Shown: one piece after another, positions 35,519-42,994 of the stretch
Layout of the letters: each line of letters starts with the position of its first letter
Position numbering within the stretch: the stretch's first letter is position 1
Assembly (NCBI RefSeq): GCF_046271865.1
Contig: NZ_CP176580.1
Span: 3,162,001 to 3,226,000, forward strand
DNA from: Nitrincola salilacus
GTDB taxonomy: Bacteria; Pseudomonadota; Gammaproteobacteria; Pseudomonadales; Balneatricaceae
Length of the DNA stretch: 64,000 nucleotides
Direction of reading: 5' to 3'
Position numbers and translations under genes: made by a program
Notes under the pieces: generated by a model
Told to the model about the DNA's origin: nothing
The model's input: only the letters and a program-made list of their open reading frames with translations
The model's database searches: none

Positions 35519-36076
35519 TTAGAGCTTAGCTACGACTTTAAACTCAGGTGCAGTTTTCAGAGCCTCACTTGACACATCGACACGCAGATCATAATCATCA
35601 GCAATGCCTGAACGAGTTACGTCATCCCAGCCAATGGCAACGTCACGTTCGCCCATGCCCAGGAAACCACCGACGCTGACAACAATAGCCACAACCTGAC
35701 CGCCCTCATCAATAATCAACTCTTTAACCGAACCTATATCTTGATCATCATTGGTCCGAACATCAGCACCAATCAGGTCACTCGCCTGTACGCCATTAGC
35801 TGGAGCTGAATCCATATAGCCCCGGTTCTCCATGCGGGTCTGGTTACCCATATTCATGTTTGACTGAGTGCCTGCAGCGTTACGGTTATCTGTATCCTTA
35901 TTCAGATCAGACTGCGCAGCGCCCTGTGCATTTTTGTCAGTCGGTGTGGTATCGAGATTAGACTGCGTAGCACTCTGAGTACCCTGAGCTGTAGACTGAG
36001 CCAGCGCAGAACCTGCACCCAGCGTTATAGCAGGTGAAACCAGTGCATAAAATACAAATGAATGTAGCTTTTTCAT
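35519..36076 (-). CDS. Exported PRC-barrel domain protein
   Basis: A 185-residue protein with a signal peptide ending near GSALAQ (residue 27). A low-complexity Gln/Asn/Thr/Asp-rich stretch covers about residues 28-92. The PRC-barrel (about 98-180) includes ASDLIGADVRTNDDQDIGSV and FLGMGERDVAIGWDDV. PRC-barrel proteins of this exported type are often stress-inducible; their ligand is unknown. AAGGA lies eight bases before the ATG. It is convergent with the stress-block genes and probably belongs with them functionally. Confidence 0.85.
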   Translation of the reverse strand: MKKLHSFVFYALVSPAITLGAGSALAQSTAQGTQSATQSNLDTTPTDKNAQGAAQSDLNKDTDNRNAAGTQSNMNMGNQTRMENRGYMDSAPANGVQASDLIGADVRTNDDQDIGSVKELIIDEGGQVVAIVVSVGGFLGMGERDVAIGWDDVTRSGIADDYDLRVDVSSEALKTAPEFKVVAKL

Positions 36077-36479
36077 ATGAAAATCCTTCTTACCGGTATG
36101 TTAGTCAGACAACGAGCCTGCTTAACTGCCTCATCACAGCTTTCCTTCCTGACATCATTATCGGGAGGAGGACTGAATCATCAGGACATCTGAAGTTCAG
36201 GATGAGTCTCTAAAGTACGCTAAGGGATCCAGCCAGTCGGTGTGCTAACGCACAGATCGACATTCATTTAATTACAAGGATGCGAGCACTGGTTATCCAA
36301 CCTACACGACCTCCAGGCGGAACACACTACGACTGGCAACAACTAAAATGCAGTCAAGGCTGTGCATAAAGCAGACTGATGGCACTGACACTGGGGCAGG
36401 ATTCGCTTATGCTGACATAGCACCAAACGCGACACAACCAAGCGTTAAGGGTAAGCACTTAAGCATCAGAAGCTAATCA
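36077..36479. other. Gene-free 403-base intergenic region
   Basis: Upstream of both the PRC-barrel gene (minus) and a lysR-type gene (plus). I see no credible coding frame and no clear promoter hexamers. The only structure noted is a small hairpin, TGTGC-TAAC-GCACA at 36241-36254. Its length suggests divergent control regions. Confidence 0.5.
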
Positions 36480-37439
36480 ATGACACACAACATAATAAGA
36501 GACAGGCAGCAACCGACAATGAAATACAGACTGGGACAGATGGGCGATTATGAGATCAAGCTACTCAGGATTTTTGCCACAGTGGTTGAATGTGGTGGTT
36601 TTTCAGCTGCCGAAAGTGAGCTGAATATCAGCCGATCTACGATCAGCGTGCATATCGCCAATCTGGAAGCTCGACTCAACCTCAAGCTCTGTCTGCGCGG
36701 ACGCAGCGGTTTTTCACTGACGGAAGAAGGTGCAACCATCTATCAATCGCTGCAGCAGATGTTTGATAATCTTGAGGTTTTCAGGGCCACCGTCAACAAT
36801 CTGAATGCCCGCTTGTCGGGTGATCTGCGCCTGGTGTTTTCCGACACCGTCAGCATGGACAGTCGCCTGGACCTGCCTGGTCTGATTCGTGAACTGCACA
36901 GTCTGGCACCGGATGTGTATGTGGTGGCCAATGTGGCGTCGATGTCGGAAATTGAACGGCTGGTATTCAACGAAGAGGCCGAGGTAGGGTTTATCCCTTC
37001 TCACCGAGAAATGGAAGGTCTGGAGTACCACCCCCTCTATACCGATAACTGCCAACTGTATTGCCATAGCAGCCACCCATTGTTCAATGAACCCGACACA
37101 TCAATAACGGATGAGCGCCTTTGGCAATATGATCTGGTTCAGGGTGGGGTCAAACAACACGAGAAAGCGGCCGATCAGATCGCGGGTATGAACATACGTG
37201 CTACCGCCTATCACTATGAGGCTCGCTTATCGCTGATACTATCCGGCCAGTATCTGGGCTTTCTGCCTGAGTGCTATGCGGCACCCTATGTTGAATCCGG
37301 TGAGATCCGGGCACTGGTGCCCACACGCAAGCAGTTCACTCTTGGTCTGTCGGCCATCACCAAGTCGAGTTCGCGTGTGAACAAGGCAAGGGATCTGTTT
37401 CTGTCACTATTACAACAACGCTTTGGCACACAGCAGTGA
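36480..37439 (+). CDS. LysR family transcriptional regulator
   Basis: Up to 319 residues: an N-terminal LysR helix-turn-helix (IFATVVECGGFSAAESELN, then SRSTISVHIANLEARLNL) and an effector-binding domain. The start is uncertain; the conserved part begins near the ATG at 36540, and ATGs at 36480 and 36519 would add N-terminal residues. The position of the FLPECYAAPYVESGEI motif is usual for the family. There is no obvious divergent target: the neighbours are the distant PRC-barrel gene and two unknown genes. Its regulon cannot be inferred. Confidence 0.85.
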   Translation: MTHNIIRDRQQPTMKYRLGQMGDYEIKLLRIFATVVECGGFSAAESELNISRSTISVHIANLEARLNLKLCLRGRSGFSLTEEGATIYQSLQQMFDNLEVFRATVNNLNARLSGDLRLVFSDTVSMDSRLDLPGLIRELHSLAPDVYVVANVASMSEIERLVFNEEAEVGFIPSHREMEGLEYHPLYTDNCQLYCHSSHPLFNEPDTSITDERLWQYDLVQGGVKQHEKAADQIAGMNIRATAYHYEARLSLILSGQYLGFLPECYAAPYVESGEIRALVPTRKQFTLGLSAITKSSSRVNKARDLFLSLLQQRFGTQQ

Positions 37440-37551
37440 ACAGCACTGTAGATAAGTTTGATGGCGCTTTATCTGAGCGTTGAAACAGATCGATTGTGAC
37501 TTTCTGATAGCTGCGGCAATATGGTTTTAACAGCTTGTTCTTCTGTTACAG

Positions 37552-37679
37552 CCCTTAATATGGCACTTAATATGCCGTTTAAGGGGCAAATATCTCCTTT
37601 ATCAGCGTGACTTTTTGTCTGCACCCTTTGCTGATAGCCCTTTGCCGGAAAGCACTATCAGCTTTCCGGTATTTTTTTT
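37552..37679 (+). terminator. Structured 3' region with a strong intrinsic terminator (possible sRNA)
   Basis: Beyond the lysR stop, CCCTTAA (37552-37558) pairs with TTAAGGG (37579-37585) with inner pairs GGCA/TGCC. The terminator proper is CCGGAAAGC (37645-37653), a seven-base loop, GCTTTCCGG (37661-37669) and a T8 run. A competing stem, CTGATAG (37631) with CTATCAG (37655), overlaps it. The terminator is about 205 bases after the lysR stop codon, so this is either a long 3' UTR or a separate small RNA. Confidence 0.6.
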
Positions 37680-37885
37680 AGCTCCCCAAGCCCTGATAAC
37701 AACTCAAATACCGGCCAGTCAGGCGTCATAATCGACACCGCAACAGTCAATCCGATCTCCATCCAGCCCACAAGTGGCTACAAATACGCCAAATGCTTCA
37801 AGGCTTTTTGCTATTAGGCAACAATTTGATAGTGCTCTGAATATCCAGATGATGATTGTCGTATAACTCTCAAATCCATATAAAA

Positions 37886-38275
37886 TCAGGATTGAGAATA
37901 TTGTTGAATTGGGAAGTAATAAATCATACTAATTGCGTAAGCCACTAGTCCAAAACAAATAACAAAAAGAACCCCGTTAATCTTTAGCCTATTCGACAAA
38001 GCTAATCCAACGAATTCTTTTGCCAGCACGACAAGTGCGATCAAAGCAAAAATCCAGAAACCTATATCCCCTAGAATTTTATCCAGGAGCACCGAACCCA
38101 TTAGAGTACCTTCATCGAACCCCATTTCAGTACTGAGCTGACTGTAAACAGAACGTGATGATCCCAATAAAATAAGCCCACCCAACTGAAGAAGTACGAA
38201 AAACCACAGTAGGAAATTAGAAATAGCCAAGAAGGTATAACGCCAACCATGTCGATAAATGTAAGTGATAATCAT
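37886..38275 (-). CDS. Unknown AT-rich membrane protein
   Basis: A 129-residue protein with three hydrophobic segments (about residues 15-38, 68-87 and 98-117) and a short polar tail. I do not recognise a family. Base composition is clearly more AT-rich than the neighbours, suggesting recent acquisition. Its start lies five bases after an unusual run of eight G residues that would serve as a Shine-Dalgarno sequence. It is co-oriented with and 12 bases downstream of another unknown gene. Confidence 0.6.
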   Translation of the reverse strand: MIITYIYRHGWRYTFLAISNFLLWFFVLLQLGGLILLGSSRSVYSQLSTEMGFDEGTLMGSVLLDKILGDIGFWIFALIALVVLAKEFVGLALSNRLKINGVLFVICFGLVAYAISMIYYFPIQQYSQS

Positions 38276-38280
38276 CGTAT

Positions 38281-38288
38281 CCCCCCCC
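38281..38288 (-). repeat. Homopolymeric G8 tract at the junction of two unknown genes
   Basis: Eight consecutive C on the plus strand (G8 on the coding strand), overlapping the stop codon of the upstream gene and lying five bases before the downstream ATG, in the ribosome-binding position. Such tracts are prone to slippage and would change ribosome-site spacing. Confidence 0.6.
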
Positions 38289-38752
38289 TAATTAGAGGGC
38301 AATGCAGTTACGCACTGAGCTCTTGGCATCTTTTTGAGAATACCACGGACTTTTGTGGATGAAATCTGAATCCCACTAGAACTTATATTAGCTTTGGTAA
38401 CCAGCGTTTCAATACTACCGTTTTCATCAATCAAATCTACATTAACGTCAACCCGTCCGCCGGCAACTATTGCTCCGCTAATATTTACGTCAGCAACTTT
38501 ACCAACGCTCGAGTCGTTATCGAAAAATTCAGCGCTATTCTCATCAATTCGGAACCATTCAGTTTGTACGTGACCAAACACAACTGTTCCAGAACTGGAT
38601 CCTAGGGAAAGCCCTTTTGTCAGGCCGAATGTGTTCACGGTACCGCATTTGGCTGACCGTGTTTGTAAATATGCTCCGCTAACCAGATTGGCTCCAAAAC
38701 CCGTCTTACCCAACGCCAACCCGAGTCCAGAAATAGTTATTCGCATTTCCAT
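38288..38752 (-). CDS. Unknown AT-rich Ser/Gly/Val-rich protein
   Basis: A 154-residue protein with no recognised family. It is rich in Gly, Ser, Val and Asn in alternating patterns (VADVNISGAIVAGG, ANISSSGIQISSTKV) that predict mostly beta structure. Cysteines occur at two positions only (SAKCGTV and AQCVTAL). There is no clear signal peptide. Composition is AT-rich like the following membrane-protein gene, with which it probably forms an operon; a binding or secreted protein with a membrane partner is possible but unsupported. Confidence 0.5.
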   Translation of the reverse strand: MEMRITISGLGLALGKTGFGANLVSGAYLQTRSAKCGTVNTFGLTKGLSLGSSSGTVVFGHVQTEWFRIDENSAEFFDNDSSVGKVADVNISGAIVAGGRVDVNVDLIDENGSIETLVTKANISSSGIQISSTKVRGILKKMPRAQCVTALPSN

Positions 38753-38951
38753 TTGATTACTCCTGTAAATATTTTATCCGTAAAATATTAAAAACATATC
38801 CCTTAATTAACTCAATCAGCACAATTTAATATGCCAGTCGGCTGATATAAGCTAAGGCGTTCCGTTTTCAAGATGCGGGGGGGAGCATAAACTGCCTATT
38901 CTGAACAGTCAATCCGTCCTAATGAAGATTGAGGAACATGAGAGTCCATCT

Positions 38952-38976
38952 CCGGAGAGTTCCATCAACTCTCCGG
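38952..38976 (-). terminator. Ten-pair hairpin just beyond the nitronate monooxygenase gene
   Basis: CCGGAGAGTT and AACTCTCCGG pair perfectly over a five-base loop, 15 bases past the nitronate monooxygenase stop. There is no T tract in either direction, so it may end or stabilise the transcript without being a classical intrinsic terminator. Confidence 0.45.
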
Positions 38977-38991
38977 CACTATCCTGCCTAT

Positions 38992-40047
38992 TTACCCTTG
39001 ACCTCGATTTAAACACCCCGCCAACCAGCGCGTCATATCAGCAGCATCAATCTCTTTGCATCCCTGTGTATTCTGCCCTGCCCACAATGGTGAAAAGTCT
39101 CCATTGCTCTGGCTTTCAGCTTTGGCTCTCAGTGGACCTATGGCTGAGGTAGCAAGCGGGAAAGCTGGTGCCTGATCACTGATCGGCCCCAACTCCTGAA
39201 TGATTCGATTGACGATGCCTCGCGCAGGTCGCCCGGTGAACAGATTCGTGATCGCCGTGTGTCGTGCCTGCTCACTTTTCAACGCAGCACGATGCACCGC
39301 TGATGTGGTGGCTTCGTGACAGAGCAGATAGGCCGTGCCTACCTGTACGGCATCGGCGCCCAAAGCCAGAGCGGCCTTAACCCCTTCAGGGGTGGCAATA
39401 CCACCAGCAGCAATCACCGGCACACGCAGTGCCTGTTTAAGTTGTGGCAGCAGCGCAAAAGTACCCACTTGTGTTGTCAAATCATCGGTCAGAAACATGC
39501 CACGATGCCCGCCCGCCTCCACCCCTTGTGCGATGACGGCATCCACTCCCTGCTCCTCCAGCCACAGCGCTTCTTCCAGCGTCGTCGCGCTGGAAAAAAT
39601 CCGACTGCCCCAACTGCGCACGCGCGCCAGAAGATCTGCTGAAGGTAAGCCAAAGTGAAAACTGACCACAGCCGGACGAAATGCAGCCAACGAATCGACC
39701 GCCTCATCACTGAAAGGCGTTCTACCCGGCCCGGCGGGGATTGCGTCGGCATCCAGCCCCAACTCCTGATAATAGGGCAGCAACAGTTTTCGCCATTGCG
39801 CTTCTACCGCAGGGTCCGGCACCGGGGATTGATGACAAAAAAAGTTAACATTAAAGGGCTTGTCAGTAGCCGAACGCAGCTTGCTCAACTCTATGTGCAG
39901 AGCCTCGGATGACAACATCGCACAAGGCAGAGAGCCCAGCGCTCCGGCATTGGAGACAGCAATGGCCAGCGCACTGTCCTGAACACCAGCCATTGGCGCC
40001 TGAATAATCGGATACGCCAGATTCAACATTTTCTGCACGGATGTCAT
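38992..40047 (-). CDS. Nitronate monooxygenase
   Basis: A 351-residue FMN-dependent TIM-barrel enzyme of the nitronate monooxygenase (2-nitropropane dioxygenase) family, which oxidises toxic alkyl nitronates. Visible blocks are YPIIQAPMAGVQDS at the N-terminus, VDAVIAQGVEAGGHRG, the phosphate-binding PVIAAGGIATPEGVKAAL and GADAVQVGTAYL. The family is large and some members act on other substrates. It is divergent from the PYP-chemoreceptor gene with a 143-base gap; a functional tie is not apparent. Confidence 0.88.
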   Translation of the reverse strand: MTSVQKMLNLAYPIIQAPMAGVQDSALAIAVSNAGALGSLPCAMLSSEALHIELSKLRSATDKPFNVNFFCHQSPVPDPAVEAQWRKLLLPYYQELGLDADAIPAGPGRTPFSDEAVDSLAAFRPAVVSFHFGLPSADLLARVRSWGSRIFSSATTLEEALWLEEQGVDAVIAQGVEAGGHRGMFLTDDLTTQVGTFALLPQLKQALRVPVIAAGGIATPEGVKAALALGADAVQVGTAYLLCHEATTSAVHRAALKSEQARHTAITNLFTGRPARGIVNRIIQELGPISDQAPAFPLATSAIGPLRAKAESQSNGDFSPLWAGQNTQGCKEIDAADMTRWLAGCLNRGQG

Positions 40048-40190
40048 ATCTCTCTCCTAAGTTACTCATATCGCCGTTCTATGATTTTTTATTCTACACG
40101 CATGATCCTTAACTTATATATGTTACGTATAGGACTGTTATTAAAAATAAATTCATATGACTGACACGCCACTCAAGAAGGGTTGATACC

Positions 40191-41744
40191 GTGAAACACT
40201 TAAGCTTCAAGGTCAGAATGCTGTTACTGACCAACCTCTTCGGCCTGGCTGTGCTCGTGATCAGCCTCGGATATATATTCTGGCAAGGTGATGAGCAGTC
40301 AGGCATGTTCCTGGGCATAGCCATGATCTCCCTGCTGGTTGTGAATAGCATTGTCATGGCAACCCTGATCAGCAATCACTTGAATCAACCGATTCAACGC
40401 AACATTTCACAACTGGGAAAGATGGAACAGCATCTGAACCTGCGCCTTGAACATGATCGGGACGATGAGCTGGGCGCGCTGTTCAAAGCTGTGAATCGGC
40501 ATGCCGACACCCTGCAGCAAATCATTCAGGAGGTGATCACCACATCGGATGATCTGAGCGTAGCCGTGGAGCAACTGATCAGTAACGGCAGCCAGAGCAC
40601 GGATCTGGCTCGTTCACAGCAGTCTGAAACCGATACGGTGGCCTCAGCCAGCGCAGAGATGGCTGCCTCCTCCAATGAGATGGCAGGGCACGCACAATCC
40701 ACCCTCGAGGCTGCTGCCGAAGCGAGTCAACAGACAGATACCGGCCTGAAAGTGGTTACTCAGACTATCACCTCCATCAGCGGCCTGGCCAAGCGGATGG
40801 AAGGGCTGCAATCCAGTGTCAAACGTCTTGATGATGGCAGTCAGAATATCGGCAAGGTGATCGATACCATTGCCGGGATTGCCGACCAGACCAATCTGCT
40901 TGCACTGAATGCTGCGATTGAAGCAGCGCGTGCCGGTGAGCATGGCCGAGGCTTTGCGGTTGTCGCTGATGAAGTACGCCAGTTGGCATCCAACACGCAA
41001 CAGGCCACACAGGAGATACATCGCATTATCTCTGAACTACAGGCATCATCACGTACGGTAACGACCGAGATTGAGCAGGGTAGCGCACAAGCCCTGAGCT
41101 GTGTCGAACAGTCCAACATTGCCGGTGAAGCACTGCAGAAAATCAGTCACAGCGTTGTGTCGGTCAATGATATGGGCGAACAGATCGCAACCGCCGCAAG
41201 AGAGCAAAGCCAGGTGACCGAAGAGGTCAGCCGCAGCATGACGCGCATCAACGCGATGGCTGAGGAAAATACTCAGGCGATGAGCCTGAATCAGGAAGTC
41301 AGCACTGCATTATCACAGCGAGCCAAGCAGTTGGAGCAGTTGATATCCCGTTTCCGTACCGGCATGACAAATCGTGCTTCAGCGCTGGAGTTCGGCAAGC
41401 AGGATATCGAAAGCCTGTCAGCGGGTGAGCTGGACAAACTGGCTTATGGGGCGATTGAGCTGGATCGCAACGGTAAAATACGCCGCTATAACTCTGCCGA
41501 GGGCGCCATCACCGGGCGCAATCCTCGAGAAGTGATCGGCAAGGATTTTTTCAAGGATGTTGCCCCCTGCACCAACACACCAGAATTCAAGGGTGCTTTT
41601 GACAAGGGTGTGCGCGGTGGCAACCTCAATACCAGTTTTGAATACATCTTCGACTACAAGATGAAGCCCACCAAAGTGAAAGTACAGATGAAAAAAGCAC
41701 TCGGTGGCGATTCATACTGGATACTGGTCAAGCGAGTCGCCTGA
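40191..41744 (+). CDS. Chemoreceptor with C-terminal photoactive yellow protein domain
   Basis: A 517-residue fusion. Two transmembrane helices (about 9-31 and 38-60) leave a periplasmic loop of only about seven residues, so no ligand domain exists outside. A HAMP domain (about 61-112) and MCP signalling hairpin follow, with tip QTNLLALNAAIEAARAGEHG near 231-250. Residues 398-517 are a complete PYP. In Halorhodospira numbering, Tyr42, Glu46, Thr50, Arg52, chromophore Cys69 and Met100 correspond to Tyr433, Glu437, Thr441, Arg443, Cys460 and Met491 here, all conserved. PYP bound to p-coumarate absorbs blue light. Expected role: cytoplasmic light input to CheA. The start is GTG with AAGGG upstream. 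The ligase gene follows after two bases. Confidence 0.93.
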   Translation: MKHLSFKVRMLLLTNLFGLAVLVISLGYIFWQGDEQSGMFLGIAMISLLVVNSIVMATLISNHLNQPIQRNISQLGKMEQHLNLRLEHDRDDELGALFKAVNRHADTLQQIIQEVITTSDDLSVAVEQLISNGSQSTDLARSQQSETDTVASASAEMAASSNEMAGHAQSTLEAAAEASQQTDTGLKVVTQTITSISGLAKRMEGLQSSVKRLDDGSQNIGKVIDTIAGIADQTNLLALNAAIEAARAGEHGRGFAVVADEVRQLASNTQQATQEIHRIISELQASSRTVTTEIEQGSAQALSCVEQSNIAGEALQKISHSVVSVNDMGEQIATAAREQSQVTEEVSRSMTRINAMAEENTQAMSLNQEVSTALSQRAKQLEQLISRFRTGMTNRASALEFGKQDIESLSAGELDKLAYGAIELDRNGKIRRYNSAEGAITGRNPREVIGKDFFKDVAPCTNTPEFKGAFDKGVRGGNLNTSFEYIFDYKMKPTKVKVQMKKALGGDSYWILVKRVA

Positions 41745-41746
41745 AT

Positions 41747-42994
41747 ATGTGGTGGAGGGATAAAAGACAACTGCGCCGCTTCGCGCTGGATCTGGTGTTG
41801 CACCGACTGGCCATACAAAAACCTGGCGCCAGACTTCCCTCCCCCTCCTCTGCCGCCCTGGCACAGAAGTGGAGTGATTCACCGCTGAATCTGGACTCTC
41901 TTGAGCTGGTCGAGTCTGCCACGTTTTTTGCTCAGGCTCTGTACATCACCGAGACTGGGCTTGAGGATCTGCTGCTGGCTCAGCCGTCACTGAATGGATG
42001 GGTGGAGATCGCCAGCGACAGCCTTGAGCAATATCATGACCATGTCAGCTTTTTCAGCTCGGGCAGCACGGGGGAGCCAGCGCAGCATAAGCAACCCATC
42101 CAGCATCTGATAAACGAGGCAGACTTTCTCAAGGAGCTCCTGCAGAGTCAATCAGCCCTTGGCCAGCCTGCCCGGATCTGGAGCCTGGTGCCCGCCCATC
42201 ACATCTATGGTTTTATCTTCACGGTATTGTTGCCAGAGCGGCTCGGACCAGATACCGAGGTGATCGATGCGCGAGCCAGACTGCTGACATCAATTGAGCG
42301 CAGCCTGCAGCCAGGTGATATTCTGGTGGCCGTGCCCGAGTTCTGGCAGCGCTGGGTCAGTACCGGTATGCGACTACCACCTGGCTGCAAGGTAGTCACT
42401 GCCGCTGGCCCCAGCAACAATGAGACCCTCAGGCAATTGATCAGCCAGGGGGCGACGCTTCTCGAGATCTATGGTTCGTCAGAAACCGCAGGGCTTGGCT
42501 ATCGGCATTCACCTGATACGTCTTTGACATTAATGCCTCACTGGACAATTAACGGTGACAAGGCGCAGTCGACTTTTCTCAGTGCGGAGTTACCTGACCG
42601 GCTGGAGTGGTCGGACCGTGAGCACTTTATGGTTGCAGGCAGAAAGGATAAAGCGGTTCAGTTAGCGGGCGTTAATGTCTATCCAGATAAGATCGCCGCT
42701 CTGATCTGCACTCACGAAGCGGTGGCGCAAGCGGCTGTTCGGCTGCATGGGCAGCGCCTCAAGGTGTTTATCGTGCCTGATAAGCATTGGCCAGATACTG
42801 GGGGCTCTATCTCTGAGCTATCCATTTTTGACCCAGCCAGTCTGGAGCATCAACTCAGGCACTGGCTGAGCACACAGTTGCCAGCAGGTCACATTCCCGC
42901 GCATTTTTCATTTGGTGACGACCTGCCACGCAATGCGATGGGCAAGCTCGCCGACTGGCCCATCGATAATATGTCAGAGCCTCAAGTACGCTGA
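41747..42994 (+). CDS. pcl: 4-coumarate:CoA ligase of the PYP-activation family
   Basis: A 415-residue AMP-forming ligase, shorter than ordinary acyl-CoA synthetases. The P-loop is SFFSSGSTGEP, the A5 motif LEIYGSSETAG, the A8 region FMVAGRKDKAVQLAGVNVYP, and the catalytic Lys sits in DLPRNAMGKL. It fits the short ligase family that activates p-coumarate as the CoA thioester for loading onto the Cys of photoactive yellow protein. Its gene starts two bases after a receptor bearing a PYP domain, so co-translation is expected. Its 3' end overlaps the convergent dipeptidase gene by 13 bases. Confidence 0.85.
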   Translation: MWWRDKRQLRRFALDLVLHRLAIQKPGARLPSPSSAALAQKWSDSPLNLDSLELVESATFFAQALYITETGLEDLLLAQPSLNGWVEIASDSLEQYHDHVSFFSSGSTGEPAQHKQPIQHLINEADFLKELLQSQSALGQPARIWSLVPAHHIYGFIFTVLLPERLGPDTEVIDARARLLTSIERSLQPGDILVAVPEFWQRWVSTGMRLPPGCKVVTAAGPSNNETLRQLISQGATLLEIYGSSETAGLGYRHSPDTSLTLMPHWTINGDKAQSTFLSAELPDRLEWSDREHFMVAGRKDKAVQLAGVNVYPDKIAALICTHEAVAQAAVRLHGQRLKVFIVPDKHWPDTGGSISELSIFDPASLEHQLRHWLSTQLPAGHIPAHFSFGDDLPRNAMGKLADWPIDNMSEPQVR

